From contig URFI01000005.1 in the NCBI GenBank assembly GCA_900547085.1, forward strand, positions 1-31,082: a stretch of 31,082 nt of DNA. Direction: 5' to 3'. Source of the DNA: an uncultured Prevotella sp. Lineage in GTDB: Bacteria; Bacteroidota; Bacteroidia; Bacteroidales; Bacteroidaceae. Within the stretch, counting starts at the first letter, position 1, and each line of letters begins with the position of its first letter. The notes below the pieces were generated by a model. It searched no databases and was not told the DNA's origin. It saw only the letters and a list, made by a program, of their open reading frames with translations. A program made the position numbers and the translations under genes. This document shows, piece after piece, positions 23,629-31,082 of this stretch.

Positions 23629-23749
23629 TTGACGAGTTTTTAGTTGACAAGTTGACGAGTAAATAGACTTATTACTTGTCGACTTGTCAACTCCTCACTA
23701 TCAACTTGTGAACTCATCAACTTATGAACTCGTTAACTATGAACCATCC
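23629..23749. repeat. Short-period repeat and 21-bp hairpin between ftsH and cdsA
   Basis: The gap is built from TTGACNAGT and TCAACTTGT units in both orientations. The arms 23642-23662 and 23672-23692 are inverted over 21 bases with two mismatches and a 9-base loop. There is no T run. Being inside an operon, it may be a processing site or mRNA stabiliser rather than a terminator (inference). Confidence 0.7.
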
Positions 23750-24613
23750 ATGACACCAAAACTTAAAAATCTCATTACGCGAAGCATCACTGGTATTCTA
23801 TACGTAGCCATCCTGGTAACATGTTTTTTACAGGCCTTTAATATGATTATTGTGTTTTCACTTATTACAGGCATGGCTATTTGGGAATTTACAGGCCTAA
23901 CCAATGCGTACAAACATGTAAACGTCAACCGGTTCATTACCACTATTTCGGGTGTTTATTTCTTTTTAGCAGTGGCAGGCATCAATAGTGGAACCATTCA
24001 TACACATGCCGTATTCATTCCTTATCTATTGACCATTATTTATCTTTTCATCAGTGGATTATATACCAAGAGCGGTGACAGCGTCGGCGACTGGGCGTAC
24101 ACCATGCTTTCACAAATGTACATTGCCCTACCGCTGTCTATGATTAACGTTGTAGCTTTTAGACAAGCAACAGATGGACAGAATTACTACTATTATCTTT
24201 TACCGCTGAGCATCTTCATTTTTCTGTGGACCAACGACACCGGTGCCTATTGCACAGGCTCACTTTTTGGAAAGCACAAACTATTTCCACGCATCTCGCC
24301 TGCTAAAAGTTGGGAAGGCAGCATCGGAGGTGGTATCCTCGTTTTAATCATGGCTTCCATTATATACTTTATTGAGTCGCAAGGGGAAAACTTATCTGGA
24401 CTCAACCTCATAGAATGGCTCGGATTAGGATTAGTTGTAGTCATATTTGGCACTTGGGGCGATCTAGTCGAGTCTTTGTTCAAACGTACATTAGGCATTA
24501 AAGACAGTGGCAACATCTTACCCGGGCACGGAGGAATCCTCGACCGAATCGACTCCGCCTTGATGGCCATCCCGGCAGCCGTTATTTATCTCTATTCCAT
24601 CACCTTGTTGTAA
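23750..24613 (+). CDS. cdsA: Phosphatidate cytidylyltransferase
   Basis: This 287-residue inner-membrane enzyme makes CDP-diacylglycerol from phosphatidate and CTP, the branch point of phospholipid synthesis. It has about eight membrane helices and the family signature near the C-terminus: SPAKSWEGSIGGG near 185 and GDLVESLFKRTLGIKDSG followed by LPGHGGILDRIDS at about 240-270. ATG 23750 is chosen; an in-frame ATG at 23684 would only add translated repeat sequence (QLVNSSTYELVN). It is the third gene of the rsfS-ftsH operon and continues the lipid pathway begun by GpsA. Confidence 0.95.
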   Translation: MTPKLKNLITRSITGILYVAILVTCFLQAFNMIIVFSLITGMAIWEFTGLTNAYKHVNVNRFITTISGVYFFLAVAGINSGTIHTHAVFIPYLLTIIYLFISGLYTKSGDSVGDWAYTMLSQMYIALPLSMINVVAFRQATDGQNYYYYLLPLSIFIFLWTNDTGAYCTGSLFGKHKLFPRISPAKSWEGSIGGGILVLIMASIIYFIESQGENLSGLNLIEWLGLGLVVVIFGTWGDLVESLFKRTLGIKDSGNILPGHGGILDRIDSALMAIPAAVIYLYSITLL

Positions 24614-24715
24614 GGTTTCCACATACACAAAACCAATACAGGCGATTCATCTCAAGAATCATCTGCACCACATTTCACCTCTGTTTGCTTGCATAAACAT
24701 TTTTCATGTCTTTTG

Positions 24716-24747
24716 TTTGTGCTTTATACTTTAATTTTCTAAATTTG
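24716..24747 (+). promoter_or_regulatory. Promoter of the SGNH hydrolase gene
   Basis: TTTG (24716-24719), a 20-base spacer and TAAATTTG (24740-24747) match the consensus exactly. The -7 box ends 19 bases before the first ATG. Confidence 0.75.
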
Positions 24748-24766
24748 CAAGACACAATGAGTTAAC

Positions 24767-25888
24767 ATGAAAAAACTACATACCAATAACATTAATCTCA
24801 TACTTATGCGCCATTTCAAAGTCATCCTTTTCCTCCTGGCCTTATTGTCACCTACCCTTGTGTTTTCACAAATCACCTACTACAACGCCGATCAGTTTCC
24901 AGTTATTGGAAAGATATCCAATGATACCGAAACCAGATACGAGCGTTTGCCGCGTGAATTAAAAAACACCTGCCGACCTCCTGTTTGGCATTTGGGCAAA
25001 AACACATCAGGTCTCGCCGTGAGGTTCAAGACCAACAGCACCACGATTGCGGCCAGATGGGAAACCTTGAACGATGCCTACATGAACCACATGTCACCCA
25101 CCGGAACCAAAGGACTTGACTTATATACCTGGGATCAAGGCAAATGGGTTTTCATGAAAACAGGCAGACCTACGGCGAAAGTTTCCACGCAAGTCATCAT
25201 CGATCACATGAAACCCATCGAGCGAGAGTACATGCTCTACCTTCCCTTGTATGACGGAATCGTTTCACTTGAGATTGGTATCGACTCAACCAAGACCATC
25301 ACCCAACCTTCGCTGCCATTTCCAAGGACAGAAGCACCCATCGTTGTGTATGGAACGAGCATCACACAAGGAGGCTGTGCGGCCCGACCGGGAATGAGTT
25401 TTACCAATATATTAGAACGCTGGCTCAACACCGAGGTAATCAATCTTGGATTCAGCGGCAACGGCAGACTGGACATGGATGTGGCTGAAGTCATCGCCAA
25501 AAAGACAAATGCGCAGATGTTCATCCTTGATTTTGCACCGAACAACGGCCCGGAGAATGTCAAGAACAAGACAATTCCTTTCGTCAACATCATCAGAAAA
25601 GAAAATCCAAATACACCTATCGTGCTCATCGAAAACCCCATATTTCCCCATGGTACTTACGATCAAGAGATTAGTAAAGTTGTCCACGACAAGAATATCG
25701 AACTGAAAAAATGTTTTCAGGCACTCAAGGCAAAAGGAGACAACAACCTCTATTACATCAGCAGCAACAACCTCATCGGAAACGACGGTGAAGCAACGGT
25801 CGATGGCATTCATTTTACAGATCTTGGTTTCATGAGAATGGCGGATGTGCTGCTGCAAGAAATGAAAAAGATGGGGATTGTGAAATAA
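24767..25888 (+). CDS. Secreted SGNH/GDSL-family hydrolase
   Basis: This 373-residue protein has a signal peptide (hydrophobic VILFLLALLSPTLVFSQ; cleavage near residue 35), an N-terminal beta domain (about 40-170) of the type that precedes SGNH esterases in Bacteroidota, and an SGNH catalytic domain (about 183-370). The catalytic serine is in VVYGTSITQGG near 187, the oxyanion Gly and Asn lie in FSGNGRLD near 225, and the Asp-His pair is in DGIHFTDLG near 345. It probably removes acyl groups from sugars or lipids outside the cytoplasm; the substrate is unknown. A second ATG at 24806 (MRHFK) would give a more usual 22-residue signal peptide. It has its own promoter. Confidence 0.85.
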   Translation: MKKLHTNNINLILMRHFKVILFLLALLSPTLVFSQITYYNADQFPVIGKISNDTETRYERLPRELKNTCRPPVWHLGKNTSGLAVRFKTNSTTIAARWETLNDAYMNHMSPTGTKGLDLYTWDQGKWVFMKTGRPTAKVSTQVIIDHMKPIEREYMLYLPLYDGIVSLEIGIDSTKTITQPSLPFPRTEAPIVVYGTSITQGGCAARPGMSFTNILERWLNTEVINLGFSGNGRLDMDVAEVIAKKTNAQMFILDFAPNNGPENVKNKTIPFVNIIRKENPNTPIVLIENPIFPHGTYDQEISKVVHDKNIELKKCFQALKAKGDNNLYYISSNNLIGNDGEATVDGIHFTDLGFMRMADVLLQEMKKMGIVK

Positions 25889-26050
25889 ACCGAAGCATAA
25901 CCTTGATACCACGGCATAGACCGTACTAAAAGAGGCAGTCGTCACGATCCGTCCTTCGGTCAATCGCGATTTGGATGGCATAAACCGTGATTCACTATTT
26001 TTCTGGGGCAGTGCGTGATGAATCACACCCCTACCCTCACACATCAATAG
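25889..26050. other. Non-coding gap with hairpin after the SGNH gene
   Basis: GTGATTCA (25987-25994) and TGAATCAC (26019-26026) form a perfect 8-bp stem, and GGGG/CCCC pairings lie nearby. No T run follows. This may end the SGNH transcript. No gene is seen. Confidence 0.35.
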
Positions 26051-26121
26051 CATTGAGTTTGCCAGCTAAAGTCATTCATTTTGGCAGGCAAACTCAATGA
26101 CTTTACAGGTCAAACTCATAG
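26051..26121 (-). repeat. Array of 22-bp units, locus C (exact period)
   Basis: Three contiguous 22-bp units occupy 26121-26100, 26099-26078 and 26077-26056, with a 5-base start of a fourth. They share CATTGAGTTTG, GAATGACTTT and TAAAGT-type blocks with locus A. ATTGAGTTTGCC is also inverted as GGCAAACTCAAT, so the array can fold in more than one way. Confidence 0.68.
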
Positions 26122-26171
26122 ACTTTGAAACAAGCTTGTAAAGCACTGATAAACAAGGAGTAAAGAAACTC
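26051..26171 (-). repeat. Dispersed intergenic element, truncated copy C
   Basis: Read on the minus strand it begins 25 bases after the lpxB stop codon with a 28-base block ending in CAGTG (26171-26144) that matches 20 of 28 positions of the same block in copy B. It then enters 22-bp units. The TTTTCTTGACAA start and the palindrome of copies A and B are missing. As with copy A, it follows a gene 3' end in the gene's own orientation. Confidence 0.55.
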
Positions 26172-26196
26172 ATTAAAAAGATCGGACACCACTCGG

Positions 26197-27345
26197 TTAC
26201 TGCCGCTCGCCCTTCAACAATGAAACCATGATTCTGGCGGCATTGTCTGGGGCTACATGATCGCCCAACTGATGACGCACCTCGGCATAATCGACGAGCA
26301 TTTTCTGGCGTTCTCCGCCACCCGGCAGGATAAGTCCCAGTTCTTTGACGATGTTCGCGAGGGTAAAGCGGTCGGCAAACAGTTCTCGCACCACTTCCCG
26401 ATCAGCGACGAGGTTGACCAAAGAGATGTACTTTACTTTAATGATATGCTTGAACGCAAAGCGTATGAGTCGGGGTACAGGCGTCTTGTAACACACTACT
26501 TGCGGCACATCGAACAAAGCCGTTTCAAGCGTTGCAGTGCCACTGGTCACCAAAGCTGCCGTAGCATGAGCCAATAACGAATAAGTTTTGTTTTTTACCA
26601 AGGCGACGTTCGTACCGGTCAGGTACTCTTCGTAATAAGCATCCTCAATAGCTGGCGCTCCCGCCAGCACGGGTTGGTATTGGGGATAAGCATTGGTAGC
26701 CTGAATCATGGCAGGCAAATTGTCCTTAATTTCCTGCTTTCTACTTCCTGCTAGCAAGGCTATGATAGGCTTATTTTTGTCAAGATTATTCGCAATACAA
26801 AACTTCTCGAAACTTTCGGTATATGAAGCACGGAACTGACGCACCTCATCGGCCGTCGGATTGCCTACATAATGGATAGGATAATGATGCTTATGCTCGA
26901 AAAAAGAAACCTCGAAAGGCAAGATGGAAAACAGCTCAGCCACATCGCGCTTGATGTTCTTGATGCGGTATTCCTTCCAAGCCCAAAGTTTGGGCGATAT
27001 GTAATAATAAGCAGGTATGTTTGTATTGGTTTTCAAGAACTTAGCAATATTCAGGTTAAACCCGGCATAGTCGACCAAAATCACCACATCGGGCCGCCAC
27101 CGAACAATGTCTTCTTTACACATTTTCATGTTCTTGAAGATGGTTCGCAGGTGCAGCAGCACGGGGATAAAACCCATGTACGCCATTTCTTTGAAATGCC
27201 TCACCCGCTCTCCCCCAACCGCCGTCATGAGGTCTCCGCCGAAGAATCGAAACTGAGCGTCATTGTCCTGTTTTTTCAAAGCCGTCATCAAGTGCGAGGC
27301 ATGCAAGTCTCCACTGGCTTCGCCAACAATCAAATAATACTTCAT
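26197..27345 (-). CDS. lpxB: Lipid-A-disaccharide synthase
   Basis: This 382-residue GT19 glycosyltransferase joins UDP-2,3-diacylglucosamine and lipid X to form the lipid A disaccharide at the inner face of the inner membrane. Family blocks are the N-terminal LIVGEASGDLHASHLM (5-20), FFGGDLM near 34, the YYISPKLWAWKEYRIKNIK region near 113-131, HYVGNPTADEV near 160 and LLAGSRKQEI near 200, and ALVTSGTATLETALFDVPQVV near 262. Length is normal. surE lies 91 bases upstream on the same strand, an order common in Bacteroidota. No terminator is evident, but dispersed element C follows its stop. Confidence 0.96.
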   Translation of the reverse strand: MKYYLIVGEASGDLHASHLMTALKKQDNDAQFRFFGGDLMTAVGGERVRHFKEMAYMGFIPVLLHLRTIFKNMKMCKEDIVRWRPDVVILVDYAGFNLNIAKFLKTNTNIPAYYYISPKLWAWKEYRIKNIKRDVAELFSILPFEVSFFEHKHHYPIHYVGNPTADEVRQFRASYTESFEKFCIANNLDKNKPIIALLAGSRKQEIKDNLPAMIQATNAYPQYQPVLAGAPAIEDAYYEEYLTGTNVALVKNKTYSLLAHATAALVTSGTATLETALFDVPQVVCYKTPVPRLIRFAFKHIIKVKYISLVNLVADREVVRELFADRFTLANIVKELGLILPGGGERQKMLVDYAEVRHQLGDHVAPDNAARIMVSLLKGERQ

Positions 27346-27436
27346 AAGTTCATGATTTTGGAATATAGTATGGTGCGCACGCTCAAAAATATAGAGTGTT
27401 CAGCAAGCTGCGAGCGGTTCAAAGAGCCTTCATGGG

Positions 27437-28240
27437 TTAGTCTTGGGCGTTGAATGCCGAAGGGGCAACTGGTTTTTCCCATTCTCTGATCTCATCCATA
27501 AACTCGTAAGCGGTGACATCCATCTTAGTGGGCGTAATGGCAACGTAGCCATGATTGAGTGCCCACTGATCGGAGTCCTCGGCATCAGGCTCATCGTTCT
27601 GATACTCACCCACCACCCAATAATAATCGTATTGGCGCGGATGATGTTGTTTTACAATCTCGTTGACCCACCTGCCCATCGTCATTCGGCACGCTTTGAT
27701 ACCCTCGAACACTTGTCGGGCAGGAAAGTTGACGTTCAGGCAGATGCCCTTGGGAAGCCCGTCCGCCAGCACCTTCTTCACCACCATCCGCACGTATGGA
27801 CGCAACGGTTCAAGGTTGGCGTCTTCCTCGTAATAACAACTGGAGAAAGCCACCGAGGGGATGTACTTCATGCAGCCTTCCATGGCGATGCCCATGGTAC
27901 CCGAATAGTGATTGTTCACAGACGAATTGTCGCCGTGGTTGATGCCGCCCAGGATGAGAGCCGGCCTCCTGTTGGGGCACAACTGGTCGAGAGCCAGCTT
28001 CACACAGTCGACCGGTGTACCGCTGCACGACCATACTTGAGCCGTTCCGATGTCCTTCCTGCGCTTTAACCGCAAATATTCCACAGCCGAAAAAGCACAC
28101 GAAAAGCCCGAACGAGCTGCCTCTGGTGCGCAGACCAGTACATCTGCCAAATCGGAAACCATGTCTACCAAGGCATGAATGCCGGGTGAATGATAGCCGT
28201 CATCGTTTGAAATCAAAATCAAGGGTCGCTCTGTCTGCAT
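27437..28240 (-). CDS. surE: 5'/3'-nucleotidase SurE
   Basis: This 267-residue metal-dependent phosphatase dephosphorylates nucleoside monophosphates and related phosphates, and aids survival in stationary phase in other bacteria. Metal-binding and active-site elements are LISNDDGYHSPG (Asp13 and Asp14), the serine in PEAARSGFS near 42, SGTPVDCVKLAL near 77 and the Asn-rich loop GGINHGDNSS near 97. Length and motif order are normal. It is divergent from parA and probably co-transcribed with lpxB. A near-match TAGTTTTC lies upstream on the minus strand, so its promoter is uncertain. Confidence 0.96.
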   Translation of the reverse strand: MQTERPLILISNDDGYHSPGIHALVDMVSDLADVLVCAPEAARSGFSCAFSAVEYLRLKRRKDIGTAQVWSCSGTPVDCVKLALDQLCPNRRPALILGGINHGDNSSVNNHYSGTMGIAMEGCMKYIPSVAFSSCYYEEDANLEPLRPYVRMVVKKVLADGLPKGICLNVNFPARQVFEGIKACRMTMGRWVNEIVKQHHPRQYDYYWVVGEYQNDEPDAEDSDQWALNHGYVAITPTKMDVTAYEFMDEIREWEKPVAPSAFNAQD

Positions 28241-28300
28241 GTCTTTTATCGCTTTTAATCAAGCCGAAAAGCTCAAGGAAAACTATCTGAAGTGAGAAAG

Positions 28301-28402
28301 TAAATTTGCTTGATTCGGCAGGTGATATTCCTATTAATTCTCATGCAAAAGTACGAAAAAAAGTTTAAATGGGTACTTTGTCATACAAAATATGTAACTT
28401 TG
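28301..28402 (+). promoter_or_regulatory. Two promoter boxes upstream of parA
   Basis: TAAATTTG (28301-28308) and TAACTTTG (28395-28402) both match TAnnTTTG. The second is 33 bases before the parA ATG and is the more likely one. The first would add a leader of about 120 bases. Confidence 0.55.
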
Positions 28403-28435
28403 CAACAATTTAATGTCTTTAGAAGGATACTGAAA

Positions 28436-29200
28436 ATGGGAAAAATCATAGCTTTAGCGAATCAAAAAGGTGGTGTAGGCAAGACCACCACCACCATCAA
28501 TCTGGGCGCATCTTTAGCTACGCTCGAGAAATCGGTACTCATCGTTGATGCCGACCCGCAGGCCAACGCCTCCAGCGGTCTGGGCGTAGACATCAAGGAG
28601 GTGGACTGTTCGCTATACGAATGCATCATCAACAAGGCTGACGTGCGTGATGCCATCTACACCACAGACATTACCGGGCTGGACATCATACCGAGCCACA
28701 TCGACCTGGTGGGCGCAGAGATAGAGATGTTGAACCTGGACAACCGAGAAAAAGTAATCAAGAACATCTTAGATCCCATCCGCGATGACTACGATTACAT
28801 ACTCATTGATTGCAGTCCGTCACTGGGTTTGATCACGGTGAACGCGCTCACGGCATCCGACTCGGTCATCATTCCCGTGCAATGTGAATATTTCGCCCTG
28901 GAAGGTATCAGCAAACTGCTCAACACCATCAAGATTATCAAGAGCAAACTGAACCCGAAATTGGAAATCGAAGGTTTCCTCTTGACGATGTACGATAGTC
29001 GTTTGCGACTGGCCAATCAGATATACGACGAGGTGAAGCGGCACTTCCAGGAGCTGGTCTTCAAGACGGTGATTCAACGAAACGTGAAGCTCAGCGAAAG
29101 TCCGAGTCACGGTTTGCCGGTCATCCTGTACGATGCCGACTCGTCGGGGGCCAAGAATCACCTGAACTTGGCCAGGGAAATCATCGGTAAGAACGCTTGA
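28436..29200 (+). CDS. parA: Chromosome-partitioning ATPase ParA
   Basis: This 254-residue Walker-type ATPase of the ParA/Soj family moves ParB-bound origin regions during chromosome segregation. The deviant Walker A motif KGGVGKTT is at residues 11-18, the switch I region VDADPQANAS is near 38-47, and Walker B with DYILIDCSPSLG is near 118-129. ATG 28436 is chosen; the frame extends upstream but crosses the promoter box at 28395-28402. It lacks the N-terminal DNA-binding extension of plasmid ParA proteins, so it is of the chromosomal type. parB follows after 132 bases. Confidence 0.96.
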   Translation: MGKIIALANQKGGVGKTTTTINLGASLATLEKSVLIVDADPQANASSGLGVDIKEVDCSLYECIINKADVRDAIYTTDITGLDIIPSHIDLVGAEIEMLNLDNREKVIKNILDPIRDDYDYILIDCSPSLGLITVNALTASDSVIIPVQCEYFALEGISKLLNTIKIIKSKLNPKLEIEGFLLTMYDSRLRLANQIYDEVKRHFQELVFKTVIQRNVKLSESPSHGLPVILYDADSSGAKNHLNLAREIIGKNA

Positions 29201-29332
29201 GTAGTAGACGCCAAGATAGCGGAATGTCAGGACTCTACAGCTTTCTTCGGCCAGCGTTAACACACATTTTCCGTTGTTCTATTTAAAATTAAAACCACTA
29301 TATTCCATCCTTCCAATAAGTAAAACAGACTC
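29201..29332 (+). other. Gap between parA and parB
   Basis: No TAnnTTTG promoter box, terminator or parS-like palindrome was seen, so parA and parB are probably one transcript. Confidence 0.4.
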
Positions 29333-30241
29333 ATGGCAGTACGAAAAAAATATAGTCATTCACCAAAGGCTCCGGCATTAGGGCGCGGCCTCGACGCTCT
29401 CATTTCGACAGATAATATACAAACGCAAGGCAGTTCGACCATCAACGAAGTGCCTATCGAACAAATTGAAGCCAATCCCAACCAGCCTCGCCGCGAATTT
29501 GACCAAGAGGCGTTGGAAGAACTGGCATCAAGCATTCGAGAAATTGGCATCATTCAACCCATCACCCTACGCCAAGTGGCCGCCGACAAATATCAAATTG
29601 TAGCGGGTGAGCGTCGTTGGCGCGCCTCACAAATCGTTGGTTTAGAGGCTATACCCGCGTATATTCGGACCATTGATGACGAAACTGTCATGGAAATGGC
29701 ATTGGTGGAGAACATTCAGCGCGAAGACCTCAATGCCATAGAAATCGCTCTGGCTTACGAAAAGCTCATGGAAAAGAGCGGCATGACGCAAGAGAAAGTG
29801 TCAAAGCACGTGGGAAAGAGCCGCACGGCCATCACCAATTACCTGCGCTTACTGAAGCTGCCGGCTCAAGTACAAATGGCTTTGCAGAAGAAAGAGATTG
29901 ACATGGGCCACGCGCGGGCTTTGCTGGCCGTAGAAAGTCCGTCGATGCAAATCAAGCTGTTCAAGGAAGTGCAGAAGAATGGCTACCCGGTTAGAAAGGT
30001 GGAAGAACTGGCACAACAACTCAAAAACGGCGGGGAGCTGCGGAAATCAGAGAAACATAGCTCGGCCAAGGGCGGCTTGCCAGAGGAGTTTGACGTGCTG
30101 AGACTGCGCTTATCTACATTTCTGAAGACAAAAGTTCAAATGACATGTAGTGCCAAGGGAAAAGGCAAAATCAGCATTCCTTTCGCCAACGAGCAGGAAT
30201 TGGAACGACTGATGAACATCTTTGACAAACTGAAAGACTAA
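29333..30241 (+). CDS. parB: Chromosome-partitioning protein ParB
   Basis: This 302-residue DNA-binding protein and CTPase loads on parS sites near the origin and works with ParA. An N-terminal ParA-contact region (ALGRGLDALIS, 15-25) is followed by the ParB N-domain (about 39-130) with the CTP-binding GERRWRAS motif near 92-99 and ENIQREDLN near 125. The helix-turn-helix lies near 150-175 (TQEKVSKHVGKSRTAITNYL). The C-terminus is a dimerisation domain. The next gene follows after 18 bases. Confidence 0.96.
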   Translation: MAVRKKYSHSPKAPALGRGLDALISTDNIQTQGSSTINEVPIEQIEANPNQPRREFDQEALEELASSIREIGIIQPITLRQVAADKYQIVAGERRWRASQIVGLEAIPAYIRTIDDETVMEMALVENIQREDLNAIEIALAYEKLMEKSGMTQEKVSKHVGKSRTAITNYLRLLKLPAQVQMALQKKEIDMGHARALLAVESPSMQIKLFKEVQKNGYPVRKVEELAQQLKNGGELRKSEKHSSAKGGLPEEFDVLRLRLSTFLKTKVQMTCSAKGKGKISIPFANEQELERLMNIFDKLKD

Positions 30242-30259
30242 GTTACTTTCGTGAAAACC

Positions 30260-31006
30260 ATGCGTGACAACCTATCATCGTCCCTTCGTATCAGCTTGAC
30301 ATGCGCCATTCTGCTGTGTGCTGCATGGTGTCAAGCTCAGATTCAAGTGGGCGACAGCATCAAGGACACCGACCCACGCGTCATTATCGGAGAAGACAAC
30401 GCCAAGGCCATCCCCGCAGAAAAGGCTATTAACCCATCAGACACCCTTGTCTTTGCAGAGTCAGAAAAGGCCGCAAAGAAAATCAAGCGCGACTGGAACA
30501 CCTGGCGACCTGATGCCAAACGAGCCATGTGGCTGGCTGTTGTTCTGCCAGGAGCTGGTCAAATCTACAACCGGAAATACTGGAAGCTGCCCATTGTCTA
30601 TGGTGGTTTTGTGGGCTGCTACTATGCCATGCGCTGGAATAACCAGATGTATCACGACTATTCGCAAGCTTACATCGACCTGATGGACAACGATCCGCAA
30701 TCGCAGAGTTACAAACAGTTTCTGCATTTAGGCAACCAAATCGACGCATCGAACATTGATAGATACAAGGAACTGTTTAGAAAGCGCAAGGATCGCTACC
30801 GTCGTTGGCGCGACTTGAGCTTCTTCACGCTCATCGGGGTCTACGCTTTGTCGGTAATCGATGCCTACGTTGACGCCTCTTTGTCAGAGTTTGACATCTC
30901 TGACGACTTGAGTTTGCGCCTAGAACCCACGGTTGTCAACACCAATATGAACAGGAATCCCCTGAAATCAGGCGGTCTGGGCATACATTGTAGCCTCAGC
31001 TTCTGA
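30260..31006 (+). CDS. DUF5683 domain membrane protein
   Basis: This 248-residue protein has a signal peptide (ending CQAQ near residue 24), a linker of about 60 residues, and a DUF5683 domain marked by AVVLPGAGQIYNRKYWKLPIVYGGFVG near 90-115 with a membrane helix, and a second helix near 190-210 (LSFFTLIGVYALSVIDAYVDA). DUF5683 proteins follow parB in many Bacteroidota, but their role is unknown. The position hints at a link between segregation and the envelope (inference). ATG 30260 is used; a GTG at 30251 would add three residues. Confidence 0.88.
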   Translation: MRDNLSSSLRISLTCAILLCAAWCQAQIQVGDSIKDTDPRVIIGEDNAKAIPAEKAINPSDTLVFAESEKAAKKIKRDWNTWRPDAKRAMWLAVVLPGAGQIYNRKYWKLPIVYGGFVGCYYAMRWNNQMYHDYSQAYIDLMDNDPQSQSYKQFLHLGNQIDASNIDRYKELFRKRKDRYRRWRDLSFFTLIGVYALSVIDAYVDASLSEFDISDDLSLRLEPTVVNTNMNRNPLKSGGLGIHCSLSF

Positions 31007-31048
31007 AACAAAAGATAGCCAATCAAATAAACAGACAAGAAACCAATC

Positions 31049-31082
31049 ATGAAGAAAATTTATTTATTCATAGTCACCCTGC
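31049..31082 (+). CDS. Start of an exported protein (3' end outside window)
   Basis: ATG 31049 begins a frame that reads MKKIYLFIVTL to the window edge, typical of the start of a signal peptide. In related genomes a LysM lytic transglycosylase often follows the DUF5683 gene, but 11 codons cannot confirm this. Confidence 0.5.
   Translation, partial: MKKIYLFIVTL

Noticed and set aside
23684..23749. Upstream ATG for cdsA
   Set aside because: The added residues are translated TTGACNAGT repeat; family homology starts at 23750.
28310..28435. Longer N-terminus for ParA
   Set aside because: The frame runs through the promoter box at 28395-28402 and lacks any helix-turn-helix domain.
28241..30260. 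parS sites near parAB
   Set aside because: I looked for TGTTCCACGTGGAACA-like palindromes and saw none; a genome-wide motif scan would be decisive.

Overview
The window looks like chromosomal DNA from a Bacteroidales bacterium, most likely a Prevotella-like genus of Prevotellaceae. Three things point there. Gene starts lack Shine-Dalgarno sites but are preceded by the Bacteroidota promoter box TAnnTTTG, several with TTTG about 20 bases upstream. The gene order rsfS-ftsH-cdsA, lysS-gpsA-pgi, surE/lpxB and parA-parB-DUF5683 is that of the phylum. Families such as Bacteroidota LptD, DUF5683 and TonB-receptor-style carboxypeptidase-regulatory domains occur. The species cannot be named from the sequence alone. 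No insertion sequence, prophage, CRISPR array or island was found; the protein-coding content is mostly core housekeeping.

Layout. Positions 1-1425 hold the 3' end of an LptD-like outer-membrane gene, convergent with a sodium:solute symporter (1524-2957, minus). A lone TrpB2-type tryptophan synthase beta chain follows (3089-4453). Then comes 809 bp of non-coding but highly structured DNA, and the run lysS-gpsA-pgi-HAD phosphatase (5263-10213). A small secreted protein (10320-10916) converges on a minus-strand group of YbjQ, a GlsB/YeaQ membrane protein and a rhodanese lipoprotein (10913-12032). A DUF4139/MuiA-like secreted protein (12308-14188) is followed by 1.3 kb of non-coding DNA with a decayed sorting-domain fragment and repeats. 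Next are a CorA-type magnesium transporter with a structured leader (15525-16451) and a DUF349 protein (16666-18642). A minus-strand nitroreductase, a lipoprotein MsrA-MsrB fusion and tRNA-Gln(CTG) occupy 18828-21000. The plus-strand operon rsfS-ftsH-cdsA (21185-24613) and a secreted SGNH esterase (24767-25888) come next, then minus-strand lpxB and surE (26197-28240), and the plus-strand cluster parA-parB-DUF5683 plus the first codons of another exported protein (28436-31082).

How the genes relate. Several act on the envelope: LptD, LpxB and CdsA make or place lipid A and phospholipid, FtsH controls membrane-protein quality, and the MsrAB and rhodanese lipoproteins probably handle oxidised thiols and sulfur at the cell surface. 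GpsA supplies glycerol-3-phosphate for the pathway that CdsA continues. ParA/ParB segregate the chromosome.

The most unusual content lies between genes. (1) A dispersed element of about 270 bp occurs twice in near-full form (4454-4722 plus; 14794-15063 minus) and once truncated (26051-26171 minus). Each copy ends in an array of imperfect 21-23 bp units, and two copies directly follow the 3' end of a gene in the same orientation. (2) A 66-bp promoter-plus-hairpin unit is repeated three times in front of lysS. (3) The corA leader contains a 12-codon upstream ORF and two mutually exclusive hairpins next to the start codon. (4) Short-period repeats (TTGACNAGT, TTCAAAG and AATTATG types) fill several gene junctions.
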